64,000 nt of DNA from Streptomyces gossypii (lineage in GTDB: Bacteria > Actinomycetota > Actinomycetes > Streptomycetales > Streptomycetaceae): the NCBI RefSeq assembly GCF_025165795.1, contig NZ_JAJAGO010000009.1, positions 124,001 to 188,000 of the forward strand, given 5' to 3'. Within the stretch, counting starts at the first letter, position 1. Every line of letters begins with the position of its first letter. The position numbers were made by a program, and so were the translations under genes. Shown here one piece after another: positions 43,458 to 51,302 of the stretch. The notes under the pieces are model-generated. The model was not told where the DNA came from. It saw only the letters and a list, made by a program, of their open reading frames with translations, and searched no databases.

Positions 43458-43584
43458 TAAGGGCTGTCCCGTAGTCCCTGGCGGGCGCGCGACGACAGCT
43501 GCGGCACCTCACCGCGTTGCCGGGATGCCCGGATACGCCCAGCGTCCGGGCATCCCTCCGCCGGGGGTTACGGGACGGCCCTTA
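43458..43584. mobile_element. MITE-like miniature inverted-repeat element (127 bp)
   Basis: Starts TAAGGGCTGTCCCGTA (43458-43473) and ends with its inverse TACGGGACGGCCCTTA (43569-43584), 15 of 16 matched. The interior is non-coding and itself partly palindromic (GGGATGCCCGGA ... TCCGGGCATCCC). Related ends occur at 44034-44050 and 46291-46306. Confidence 0.8.
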
Positions 43585-43620
43585 CGACCTGATCCACTGG
43601 CTGTCGTGCACCAGGTCGTT
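43585..43620. repeat. Partial copy of the second inverted-repeat element
   Basis: ACGACCTG ... CAGGTCGT hairpin directly abutting the MITE. The right part (43594-43619) matches the right terminal repeat of the 166-bp element at 46128-46293 with one difference (GTCGTG for ATCGTG), so this is a deleted copy or solo end. Confidence 0.65.
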
Positions 43621-43746
43621 AGTCACGGCGAGGCGCCCACGAACGCCGATAATCCGGGTGGCGGACCACCCCCCGCCATCAGGTATGGTTTATCTCGTTG
43701 CCAAGGAGCACGGCCTCAGAGCCCCGTTCCGCAGGTGACGATCCCA

Positions 43747-43828
43747 GGCGGTGTGCCCGAGCGGCCAAAGGGAGCAGACTGTAAATCTGCCGGCTCAGCC
43801 TTCCCAGGTTCGAATCCTGGCGCCGCCA
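43747..43828 (+). tRNA. tRNA-Tyr (anticodon GTA)
   Basis: Class II tRNA of 82 nt with a long variable arm. Acceptor GGCGGTG pairs with CGCCGCC, anticodon GTA at 43781-43783 in the loop between AGA-CT and AATCT, T-arm GGTTCGAATCC, discriminator A, CCA not encoded. This gene is, from memory, the integration site of SLP1 in S. coelicolor. Confidence 0.95.
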
Positions 43829-43833
43829 CAGGA
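43809..43833 (+). other. attL-like site: tRNA-Tyr 3' end repeated downstream
   Basis: 25 bases covering the T-arm, acceptor 3' strand and five following bases recur at 46440-46464 with a single mismatch (T to C in the T-stem). It marks the left edge of a 2.6-kb islet. Confidence 0.7.
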
Positions 43834-43837
43834 TGAC

Positions 43838-43880
43838 GAAGGGCCCTTTTTCTGCGGTTTCCGCGGGAAAAGGGCCCTTC
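43838..43880 (+). terminator. Rho-independent terminator after tRNA-Tyr
   Basis: GAAGGGCCCTTTTTC pairs with GGAAAAGGGCCCTTC around the loop with an inner CGCGG-type stem. Strong symmetrical hairpin just after the tRNA. Confidence 0.8.
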
Positions 43881-44033
43881 GCCATGTGCCCTCGCGATGG
43901 CCCTGCCGTCTCGCTCTGTCGACGGCATGGCTGATCTCGATGCCGATTCCCGCCATCCGTTCCACGAGGCGACGCCCCCGAGCGGCCCGCCTTCCGCGAG
44001 GCCGGGGCGAGCGGCACAGGAGTGATCCAGGGA

Positions 44034-44050
44034 TTACGGGACAGTCCTTA
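44034..44050. mobile_element. Isolated IS/MITE terminal repeat
   Basis: TTACGGGACAGTCCTTA is the inverse of the TAAGG-CTGTCCCGTAA ends of the neighbouring elements, in right-end orientation. Its last three bases supply the stop codon of the adjacent MarR gene. Confidence 0.65.
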
Positions 44051-44494
44051 GCCGGCGATCGCCGCGGCCGCGCAGGCGGCGAGGTCTTCGCGTAGCCGAC
44101 GCTGCTGCGCCTGGGACAGCGGCGAGAACAGCTGCTGTTCGACGGCACGCACGGCGACGCTGGCCTCGCGCCGCGCCGATTGTCCGGCTCGGGTGAGCTC
44201 GGTCGGCAGCGCCCGCCCATGAGCGGCGCGGTCGGGTCTGGTGAGCATGCCCCGTTCCTGTAGCCGGCGGAGGACGAGGTTCATCGACTGGCGGGTGACC
44301 CAGGCCCGGCGGGCGAGCTCGGAGTTGGAAAGTCCCGGATGCTGGCCGAGCAGTTCGAGGCACGCGTACTGGGCGACGGTCAGACCCATTGGACGCAGCA
44401 CCTCATCCATCGCGCTGTGCAGCGAGGCTTGCACCTGCTTGAGGACGTAGCCCACCGACTGGTCAAGGTCGCCAACGGTCTCTTCTTGCGTCAT
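44048..44494 (-). CDS. MarR-family regulator of the resistance-type cassette
   Basis: 148 residues from the ATG at 44494 (MTQEETVGDLDQSV). Winged-helix core LSNSELARRAWVTRQSMNLVLRRLQERGM and wing HGRALPTELTRAG. The ATG sits inside one of two palindromic operators in the spacer to the divergent VOC gene. The last codon is followed by TAA that belongs to the IS end, so the original C-terminus may have been a few residues longer. Likely represses itself and the VOC/MFS genes. Confidence 0.9.
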   Translation of the reverse strand: MTQEETVGDLDQSVGYVLKQVQASLHSAMDEVLRPMGLTVAQYACLELLGQHPGLSNSELARRAWVTRQSMNLVLRRLQERGMLTRPDRAAHGRALPTELTRAGQSARREASVAVRAVEQQLFSPLSQAQQRRLREDLAACAAAAIAG

Positions 44495-44538
44495 GTCAGC
44501 AGTCTGACATAGCCTCCACATGTCAGAAGACTGACATG
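44493..44538. promoter_or_regulatory. Two palindromic MarR operators
   Basis: ATGTCAG-CAGT-CTGACAT (44493-44510) and CATGTCAG-AAGA-CTGACATG (44519-44538) are perfect inverted repeats with the same core, 26 bp apart centre to centre. They cover the MarR start and the ribosome-binding region side of the VOC gene. Confidence 0.8.
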
Positions 44539-44552
44539 TGGAGGAGCAGACT

Positions 44553-44897
44553 ATGAGTGGACAGGTCACGTACTTCGAGCTGCCGAGCAGGGGCATCGAA
44601 GCAACCCAGCAGTTCTGGGGCTCGCTGTTCGGTTGGACGTTCTATGAGGGCAACTTCCCGGGTTACTCGATGATTCAGGGGTCCGAGCCCATGGGCGGAT
44701 CACCGCACGGTGATTCGTCACGACACCCGCGTATCTACTTCGCCGTCGACGACATCACCGCCGCTGTCGCCCGTGTGCGCGAACTCGGCGGCACGGCGGA
44801 AGATCCGGTCACCATTCCGTCGGGTTCCTACGCTCACTGCACGGACGACCAGGGCGTGGAGTTCAGCCTGTCCCAACAGGCGGGAGACCAGAATTGA
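44553..44897 (+). CDS. VOC (glyoxalase/bleomycin-resistance fold) protein
   Basis: 114 residues, ATG at 44553 with GGAGGAG nine bases upstream. A two-module betaalphabetabetabeta fold: VTYFELPSRGIEATQQFWGS, FGWTFYEG, then HPRIYFAVDDITAAVARV and DDQGVEFSLSQ. Possible metal ligands are Glu14-region and Glu107; enzyme or binding activity cannot be decided. Paired with an MFS exporter 22 bp downstream, so a detoxification or drug-sequestration role is plausible. Confidence 0.9.
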   Translation: MSGQVTYFELPSRGIEATQQFWGSLFGWTFYEGNFPGYSMIQGSEPMGGSPHGDSSRHPRIYFAVDDITAAVARVRELGGTAEDPVTIPSGSYAHCTDDQGVEFSLSQQAGDQN

Positions 44898-44919
44898 ATC
44901 GCGCCGGGACCGGCAAGTA

Positions 44920-46113
44920 ATGGCCGAAGGATCCGGCACTCTCGTGAAGCCGTTGCTTCCGCTGGCGCTGGCCACCTTCGCGGTCGGCACCGACGCGTTC
45001 GTGATGGCCGGTCTCCTGCCGGCCATCGCCGCCGACCTTGACGTAGGCATTCCGGCCGCCGGCCAGCTGGTGACGGTGTTCGCGCTGACGCTCGCTGTCG
45101 CCGCGCCGATTCTGAGCTGGCTGCTGAGCGCACTGGATCGTCGCAAGGTTCTGCAGCTGGCGCTGATCGTGTTCGTCGCCGGCAACGTCGCCACCGCACT
45201 CAGCCCGAGCTACCCGATCGCGCTGTCAGCTCGGATGCTCACAGCAGCCGGGGCGGCCACCATCACCGCCACCGCAGCGAGCGCAGCTGTCGCTATCACG
45301 CCTCCCGAACGCCGAGGGCGTGCCATGGCCCTGGTCATCGGTGGACTGACCCTTTCCACCGCGCTGGGCATGCCGCTGGGCAACATGATCGGCGGCATCG
45401 ACTGGCGCCTCACACTCTGGGCCGTCGCTGCCCTCGGCGTCGTCGCCGCGATCGGTATCTCGGGAGCGTTGCCCAAGGTCGTGCTGCCGGCGACAAGCCT
45501 TATGGCCCGCCTGGCTCCGCTGCGCCAGCCCAAGGTGCTCTCCATCCTGGCCGTGACGCTGCTGGTGATGGCCGGGCACTACGCCGTCTACACCTACATC
45601 GGAGCAGTGACCGCGGGCGCCACGAACGGATCGTTTCCCCAGGCCTTCACCATGATCCTGTTCCTGTGGGGCGCCGGAGTCCTGGTTGGCAACTTCTTCG
45701 CCGGCCATCTCGTGGACAAGCGTCCGGTGCTCGGGGTCGCAGTCGGAGCACTCGCCGGCGGCACCGTGCTGCTCGCGATCAGCCCACTCACGGTGAACAG
45801 CCTGGCCGTCGCGGGCGTCTGGGCCGCCGTCTGGGGCGCAACCGACGGCATGGCCTCGGTGGTGCAGCAACACCGGCTGGTGACCCTCGCCCCCGCCTCC
45901 TCACCCATGCTCCTTGGTCTCAACTCGTCCGCGATCTATCTAGGTGTCGCGATGGGTGGCGGACTTGGCGGTCTGGCCCAGGACTGGCTGTCGGTCACCC
46001 TGCTCGGTGTTCCCGCTGCGGTCCTGGCACTGCTGGCCACCACCGTCACCGTCGTCGAGGGGAGGAGAGAGCCGGTGAAGACCTCGCCAATGGCAGCCGG
46101 GAACCACCGCTGA
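44920..46113 (+). CDS. MFS efflux transporter (DHA1, AraJ/Cmx-like)
   Basis: 397 residues, twelve membrane helices. GTDAFVMAGLLPAIAADLDV in helix 1, the loop motif LLSALDRRKVLQL between helices 2 and 3, and LGMPLGNMIGGIDWR (motif C-like) in helix 5 place it with the AraJ/Cmx branch that includes chloramphenicol exporters. The ATG at 44920 follows the VOC stop by 22 bp. Co-regulated with it by the divergent MarR protein. Confidence 0.9.
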   Translation: MAEGSGTLVKPLLPLALATFAVGTDAFVMAGLLPAIAADLDVGIPAAGQLVTVFALTLAVAAPILSWLLSALDRRKVLQLALIVFVAGNVATALSPSYPIALSARMLTAAGAATITATAASAAVAITPPERRGRAMALVIGGLTLSTALGMPLGNMIGGIDWRLTLWAVAALGVVAAIGISGALPKVVLPATSLMARLAPLRQPKVLSILAVTLLVMAGHYAVYTYIGAVTAGATNGSFPQAFTMILFLWGAGVLVGNFFAGHLVDKRPVLGVAVGALAGGTVLLAISPLTVNSLAVAGVWAAVWGATDGMASVVQQHRLVTLAPASSPMLLGLNSSAIYLGVAMGGGLGGLAQDWLSVTLLGVPAAVLALLATTVTVVEGRREPVKTSPMAAGNHR

Positions 46114-46127
46114 AGCAACCAACGGGC

Positions 46128-46293
46128 TTACGACCTGGTGCACGATAGCCAGCGGGCTCCCGACGCACTGCGACTCCGCCTCCTGCGTTGTCCTCAGTCG
46201 ACGACGCTCCGCGTCGCCTCCCTCCTCCGCCTTGGATCCGAAGCCCCATGACGCCGCTCGCTGATCCACTGGCTATCGTGCACCAGGTCGTAA
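46128..46293. mobile_element. 166-bp element with perfect 25-bp terminal inverted repeats
   Basis: The first 25 bases (46128-46152, beginning TTACGACCTGGTGCACGA) are the exact inverse of the last 25 (46269-46293, ending CACCAGGTCGTAA). No coding sequence inside. It follows the MFS stop and abuts an IS end that shares its final TAA. Confidence 0.85.
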
Positions 46294-46400
46294 GGGCTGT
46301 CCCGTAGCCAAACCGCCAATGGGCGAGACCAGGATCGAACTCTTCGCCGCGGTCCGGCGCGATTCCCGGGCAGGCCTGCCGAATCGTGCGCTACAACGCC
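46291..46400 (+). pseudogene. IS left end with IS21-type IstA transposase fragment
   Basis: TAAGGGCTGTCCCGTA (46291-46306) is followed by ATG at 46319 and about 27 codons (ETRIELFAAVRRDSRAGLPN, then RALQR) like the N-terminus of Streptomyces IS21-family IstA. The similarity stops near 46400, so only the first part of the insertion sequence survives. Confidence 0.6.
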
Positions 46401-46439
46401 AGGACGGGGCGGGACATAGCCCGGCCAGGCACCGCAGCC

Positions 46440-46464
46440 TTCGAATCCCGGCGCCGCCACAGGA
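46440..46464 (+). other. attR-like copy of the tRNA-Tyr 3' end
   Basis: 24 of 25 bases match 43809-43833 (T-arm to five bases past the tRNA). The preceding bases do not make a full tRNA, so this is the right scar of an integrated element, now without an integrase gene. Confidence 0.7.
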
Positions 46465-46466
46465 GG

Positions 46467-46518
46467 GAAAGCGGCCTCTTACCTTCATGTGAGCAGACAA
46501 GGGGCCGCTTTCGCTTTT
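46467..46518 (+). terminator. Terminator-like hairpin after the attR-like site
   Basis: GAAAGCGGCC (46467-46476) pairs with GGCCGCTTTC (46503-46512), followed by GCTTTT. It parallels the terminator behind the intact tRNA-Tyr. Confidence 0.65.
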
Positions 46519-46706
46519 CGCGTCTGACCGGCGCCCGCACCCCACTGCTCCGCATATGCCCTCACCCGCCCGGACCGCTGTCGGCCACGGTCGTATTGCG
46601 ACTTCCGCATCACTTCGCGAAACGCTTCCCGGAGCGCCCGGTACTCCACTAATCTGACGTACCCTCACACGCCCATGAGTGCGGACAGACATGTTTCGGG
46701 GGGCCC

Positions 46707-48839
46707 GTGTCTGATGACCTCGGTTTACAGAAGCTGCTCGACGACGAGGGCTTTGTCGCCCGGATACTCGGCAGGACGCGCTCGGGACGCAACCGCAAGG
46801 TGCTCTACGGCCCCGACCTGCCCGTGGTCCTCCTCAGCGGGGGTCCCGGGATGGGCAAGGGGCGGCTGCTGCGGTGCATCCGGAGCGAATTCGGCCCGCA
46901 CGTACCCACCGCGCACGTCGACTGCGCCTCCGCGAGGTACCGGGACGAGGCCGACCAGCACGCCGAGACCCGTTCGGAGATCACCGAGGTCCTGCGGGGG
47001 ACGGCCGCCCAGTTAGGGGCCTGGGAAGGACACGGCGGCGCGATCTCCACCCCGCGTCTGTACGCCGGACTGGCGGCCGTGGCGGCCAGCGGCCGGCGGG
47101 CCAGCACGGCCGCCCTGGTGGGCGAGGTGCGGCGGCACGACGACCTGATGCCCTCCGGCTCCTTCTGGGGCGGACTGCTGAACAGAGCGGCCCGGAACTA
47201 CGCCGGCGCCCTCGCCGCCTTCGTGACCGGCCCGCTGACCGCACCGCTGATCACCCTGCTGGTCGAAGAGCTGCTCGCACGCCTCTCGAAGGACGGCGGC
47301 GCCGCGCTGGCCGCGTGCTACGGCGAGTACAGCGGCGCGGGCGGACAGCCCAGACAGGGGCTCCTCTCGCTGGGCTCCGACTTCCAGCAGGGCGGCGAGC
47401 CGCGCCGGTACGCGGAGAGCTTCCTCTTCCGGGCGCTCCGCGACGACATCGAGGGCGCCTACGGTGCCCTGGGCGGACGGATGAGGCGGGTGGGACGGCC
47501 CGCCCTGCTCCTCGACCATGCGGACACCGCGCTGGGCCGGAGGCTGGTAAAGCCGGTACTGGAGGACCGTGAGACCGGGCACCACGACCGCTTGGTGATC
47601 TTCGCCACGGCCCGCCGCACGGACGGCGGCCGCTTCCTGTACCGCGCCGGAGACACCGCCCGGGACTCGCCCGGCCGCTGGCTGCCTTCCGAGGGCGGAC
47701 TGCCCTTGTGGAGCCGTCCGCCCGGCGGCGTTCCCGGCCTGGCATCTCCCTCACGCGGCGTCCTGCTCGTCCGCATGCCGGTGCTGACGCGTGACCAGCA
47801 GGAGGAGCAGACGTCCCGCCTCCAGGTGCGGCGGCCGGACGAACACGCCTCCCTGCTGCCCCTCCACGGCGCCATCCGGCGGCTGACCGGTGGACGTCCG
47901 CTGTCCGTCACCCGGTTGGCGGAGGCGACGTCCCTCCTGGACTCCCCGGAGGGCCGCACCGCCTGGGACCTGCTGGACGTCCCCCTCTCCACGGGTGACG
48001 CGACGCCCGGGAGACCGGTGGCGGAGATTCTCCTGGACGCGCTGGTGGTCCGGCAGCTGCCCGAGGAACTGCCGCCCCAGCAGCGCGCACACTGGCTCGA
48101 CCTGCTCACCCACCTCTCGGTGGCTCACGATGCCGAATGCGCCCAGAGCTTGATGCGGGCACGCCAGGCCGGCAGGGACGGAGGGCTGTCCGCGTACCGG
48201 ATCGCCGAACTGCTGGAGGACAGCGGCTGGCCGCACTGCCCCCGGCACTTCATCGGCGATCTCGGACTACGCCACCTGCTGCTGCGGCGGCTCCATCATC
48301 TGCAGCCCGGGGGCGCCGCCCTGCGCGAGGACCACACGCTGGTGCAGGACGACTGCCGTGCCCTGGGTGACGGCCGGCCCGACGCACTCTTCGGAACCGT
48401 CGCCGCACATCGCATGCACCATCACCTCGCCTCCGACGGTGCGGAGTCGGTGGCCGACTATCTGACCCAGAGCCTCTCCACCAGGAACACCCGCGAGTGG
48501 TGCGAGGAGCTGCTCGCGATCGCGGGCGCTCCGCTGCTCGGTGGTCTCGGCGGTACGGACGACCGGCGGGCCCGCGCGCTCGGCGAGGCCCCGGAGGTCG
48601 CGGGCGATGCCCGGCGTCGGCTGGTGGACCGCCTGCTGCACGCCGTCTGGCTGTGCGAGGACCCGACGCAGCCCCCCGACGATGCGGTGAACGGCGTCCT
48701 GAAATCGGCGCTCGACTGGCTCAGTGTGGATGCGCCGCACGGGGCCGAGGTACTGGCGCACAGGGCCCGCGACTGGAGCGGGCTGGCCGACAGCAGACAG
48801 CCGTTGCAGCCGTGCGCGTGCACGAACCACATTGGCTAG
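46707..48839 (+). CDS. P-loop ATPase of unknown function, partner of the downstream sensor
   Basis: 710 residues, GTG start at 46707 after GGGGGG. The P-loop GGPGMGKGRLL is at residues 45-55, preceded by PVVLLS, giving an AAA/STAND-like nucleotide-binding start. A Walker B-like strand RPALLLDHADTAL lies near residue 265. Residues 155-195 are hydrophobic (AGALAAFVTGPLTAPLITLL) and may insert in the membrane or pack inside the domain. The C-terminal 300 residues are helical, possibly TPR-like, and end CACTNHIG. It lies just past the tRNA-Tyr islet and 58 bp ahead of a membrane-anchored receptor gene. A signalling NTPase is likely; target unknown. Confidence 0.78.
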   Translation: MSDDLGLQKLLDDEGFVARILGRTRSGRNRKVLYGPDLPVVLLSGGPGMGKGRLLRCIRSEFGPHVPTAHVDCASARYRDEADQHAETRSEITEVLRGTAAQLGAWEGHGGAISTPRLYAGLAAVAASGRRASTAALVGEVRRHDDLMPSGSFWGGLLNRAARNYAGALAAFVTGPLTAPLITLLVEELLARLSKDGGAALAACYGEYSGAGGQPRQGLLSLGSDFQQGGEPRRYAESFLFRALRDDIEGAYGALGGRMRRVGRPALLLDHADTALGRRLVKPVLEDRETGHHDRLVIFATARRTDGGRFLYRAGDTARDSPGRWLPSEGGLPLWSRPPGGVPGLASPSRGVLLVRMPVLTRDQQEEQTSRLQVRRPDEHASLLPLHGAIRRLTGGRPLSVTRLAEATSLLDSPEGRTAWDLLDVPLSTGDATPGRPVAEILLDALVVRQLPEELPPQQRAHWLDLLTHLSVAHDAECAQSLMRARQAGRDGGLSAYRIAELLEDSGWPHCPRHFIGDLGLRHLLLRRLHHLQPGGAALREDHTLVQDDCRALGDGRPDALFGTVAAHRMHHHLASDGAESVADYLTQSLSTRNTREWCEELLAIAGAPLLGGLGGTDDRRARALGEAPEVAGDARRRLVDRLLHAVWLCEDPTQPPDDAVNGVLKSALDWLSVDAPHGAEVLAHRARDWSGLADSRQPLQPCACTNHIG

Positions 48840-48897
48840 GGCGTGCCAGGCCCCGCGAGACAGGCGGAGCTTCTCAAACAGGCCCGAGGAGGCAGCG

Positions 48898-50541
48898 TTG
48901 CGGAACGATCTGTTCATCAGCACGGGGAACTGGCTCTACAACACCTTCTGGTCCAACCGCATACGGAAGGCGCTCACCGGGGTGCTCGCCTTGGCCTTGA
49001 TCATGGGCGCCGTCTACTTCCGGCCGTCCTCGGATCCGGACACCTGCGCCGCCGGCATCGCCAAGCGCGGCGGCGAGTGCATCGGCGTCAACGGCTCCGG
49101 CTACGACTTCGGCACGCCCGAGATCACCAAGGTGAGCGCCGCGATCGCCCGGGAGAACGAACGGATCGCCGAGAAGCCGCACATCACGGTGGCGATGATG
49201 CTGCCGCTGGAACCGAAGATCCCCGCCGAGCGCAAGCAGCTCCGCAGCGATCTCCAGGGGGCGTATCTCGCGCAGTACCGGGTGAACCGCAGGGAGAACA
49301 CGCCGTTGCTGCGCCTGGTGCTCGCCAACCCCGGCAAGGACTACCGGCAGCAGGAGGAGGTGGTAGACGCCCTCGCGGAGATGGCGGACTCCCAGGAGAA
49401 CCTGCGCGCCGTCACCGGCTTCAACCTGAGCCTGTCCGACACCGAGAAGGCGATCCGGCGGTTGACCAACGAACTGGGCATTCCGGTGCTCGCGAGCAGG
49501 GTCAGCGCCGACGGGCTCGCCAACGAGGACGGCGGAACCGGCGAGCTCGCCTACGACGGGCTGGCCCGGGTCATCCCGACCAACCGGCAGCAGGCGGACG
49601 CGCTCGCCAGCTTCCAGGGCGACCTGAGCGACCGGGAGACCGTGCTCGTCCGGGACACCCGGCCGCGCGACATCTACGTGAAATCGCTCGCCAGGGCGTT
49701 CAGCCGGGACGAAGACGGTCCGCCCGGGGCCAAGGACCAGCCGTTCGAGTCGCCCGGGATCACCGAAGTGGGGGACACCGGCAACGACTTCACGACGATC
49801 GGCCACAACATCTGCCAGTCGGCGGCCAAGGTCGTCTACTTCGCCGGCCGCCCGGCCCATCTGCGGCTGTTCGCCCTGAAGCTGGCCGACACCCCCTGCC
49901 ACGGCAAGCGGTACACGGTGATCAGCGGTTCGGGCGCGGCCACCCTCGAGCGCTATATGAGCGAGGCGGACTGGAAGCGGCTCGAAGGGAGCGACGACGG
50001 CACGGGCGAGCCCGCGGTCACCGTGCAGTACTCGGCGCCCGCCCACCCGGATACGTGGGACCGCGCACTGAGCGACTGGGAGAAGGAGCGCGAGGAGGAG
50101 ACTGGCAGGAAACCGGCGGCGAAGGAGCGCCCGGCCTATCTGACGGAGCCGCAGAAGGAGCTGCGGGCGCTGCAACGCGTGATCGAGCAGCAGAGCGCGG
50201 GCGACATCGGTCCGGTGGCGCTGGAGGACTCCAGGACGATCATGGTCCATGACGGGGTGCGCACCGTCGCCGAGGCCGTCTTCCTGGCGAACTCCCAGAC
50301 GGAGGGTTCGGTGCCGCCGCTCGACCGCGTCACGGCGCAGTGGGCACGGCTGGAATCCCGGCACCGGGTGACCGGAGCGAGCGGCTGGATCTGCCTGACC
50401 AACGGGGGGAATCCGTACGACAAGCCGGTGGCCGTGGTCGAGCTGGACCCGAGCACGCGCAAGCTGGCCTTCGAGGGGATCGGCTGGCCACTGGGGGAGG
50501 CGCAGCCGTCCGACTGCGTGGTGCCGAGCGGCATCGACTGA
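48898..50541 (+). CDS. Membrane-anchored protein with type-1 periplasmic-binding-protein fold
   Basis: 547 residues, TTG start at 48898 with GAGGAGG six bases upstream. A short cytoplasmic N-terminus (residues 1-25), one membrane helix (ALTGVLALALIMGAVYF), then an extracytoplasmic domain: HITVAMMLPLEPK, an alpha/beta succession like the Leu/Ile/Val-binding receptor family (VTGFNLSLSDTEKAI, VLASRVSADG, VYFAGRPAHLRLFALKL), and a C-terminal ITxAV-like part with a Cys pair. There is no lipobox and no permease gene nearby, so it is a fixed receptor and not a transport component. Coupled to the ATPase gene upstream. Confidence 0.78.
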   Translation: MRNDLFISTGNWLYNTFWSNRIRKALTGVLALALIMGAVYFRPSSDPDTCAAGIAKRGGECIGVNGSGYDFGTPEITKVSAAIARENERIAEKPHITVAMMLPLEPKIPAERKQLRSDLQGAYLAQYRVNRRENTPLLRLVLANPGKDYRQQEEVVDALAEMADSQENLRAVTGFNLSLSDTEKAIRRLTNELGIPVLASRVSADGLANEDGGTGELAYDGLARVIPTNRQQADALASFQGDLSDRETVLVRDTRPRDIYVKSLARAFSRDEDGPPGAKDQPFESPGITEVGDTGNDFTTIGHNICQSAAKVVYFAGRPAHLRLFALKLADTPCHGKRYTVISGSGAATLERYMSEADWKRLEGSDDGTGEPAVTVQYSAPAHPDTWDRALSDWEKEREEETGRKPAAKERPAYLTEPQKELRALQRVIEQQSAGDIGPVALEDSRTIMVHDGVRTVAEAVFLANSQTEGSVPPLDRVTAQWARLESRHRVTGASGWICLTNGGNPYDKPVAVVELDPSTRKLAFEGIGWPLGEAQPSDCVVPSGID

Positions 50542-50609
50542 CGCGGCGGGCCGGGCGACCGGGCCGGGCGACGGGGGCGGGCGACGGGGGCGGGGGCGGG
50601 GCCGGGAGG

Positions 50610-51272
50610 TCAGCCTCGGGCGCAGGCGGCCACCGCGTCCGCGACCGGCGTTTCGCCGCCCACCAGCTCCAGCGTCCGCCCCGCCGTGCCGGGCTCGTCC
50701 AGCAGCGCGAGCAGGACGGCCGCCACGTCGTCCCGCGCGATGTCCGCGCGGCCCGTCTGCTCGGCGAGGTGAACGTACCCGCTGCCGGGGGCGTCGGTCA
50801 GCCTCCCCGGGCGCAGCACCGTCCACTCCAGCGAGGCGCGCGCCCGTACGTCGTCGTCCGCCTGGCCCTTCGCGCGCAGGTAGGCAGCGAAGACCGGGTC
50901 CGTCCCGGCGGGCGGCTCCGTGGCCACGCCCATGGCGGAGACGACCAGGAAGCGGCGCACGCCCGCGCGTTCGGCGGCGTCGGCGAACAGGACGGCGGCG
51001 TCCCGGTCGACGGTCTCCTTGCGTTCGACGCCGCTGCCGGGGCCCGCGCCGGCGGCGAAGACCGCGGCGTCGGCGCCCTCCAGATGGCGGGCGACCTCGC
51101 CCACCGGCGCGGATTCGAGGTCGCAGACGACCGGCTCGGCGCCCGTGGTGCGAAGGTCCCCGGCTTGTTCCGGGTCGCGGATGAGGCCCACGGCGGCGTC
51201 GCCGCGCGCGGTGAGGAGCTGTTCGAGGCGTTGGGCGATCTGACCGTGCCCACCGGCGATGACTGTGCGCAT
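50610..51272 (-). CDS. Atypical SDR / NAD(P)H-binding protein
   Basis: 220 residues with the N-terminal Rossmann motif TVIAGGHGQIAQRLEQLL (GxxGxxx) and LEWTVLRPGRLTD near the end, typical of NmrA-like or SDR_a5 proteins. Catalytic Tyr-Lys is absent or shifted (YLRAKGQAD resembles YxxxK: Y138-LRA-K142). Substrate unknown. Likely cotranscribed ahead of nothing: its upstream neighbour on the same strand is the amidohydrolase-like gene, 30 bp away. Confidence 0.85.
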   Translation of the reverse strand: MRTVIAGGHGQIAQRLEQLLTARGDAAVGLIRDPEQAGDLRTTGAEPVVCDLESAPVGEVARHLEGADAAVFAAGAGPGSGVERKETVDRDAAVLFADAAERAGVRRFLVVSAMGVATEPPAGTDPVFAAYLRAKGQADDDVRARASLEWTVLRPGRLTDAPGSGYVHLAEQTGRADIARDDVAAVLLALLDEPGTAGRTLELVGGETPVADAVAACARG

Positions 51273-51302
51273 ACCGCGACCGTACGCCCTTGCGGGGGTC
51301 GT

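Noticed and set aside
43458..44050. A 593-bp transposon carrying tRNA-Tyr between two matching ends
   Set aside because: The left end already has its own partner at 43569-43584, and tRNA-Tyr is a conserved chromosomal gene, so the 44034 end is better read as a separate remnant.
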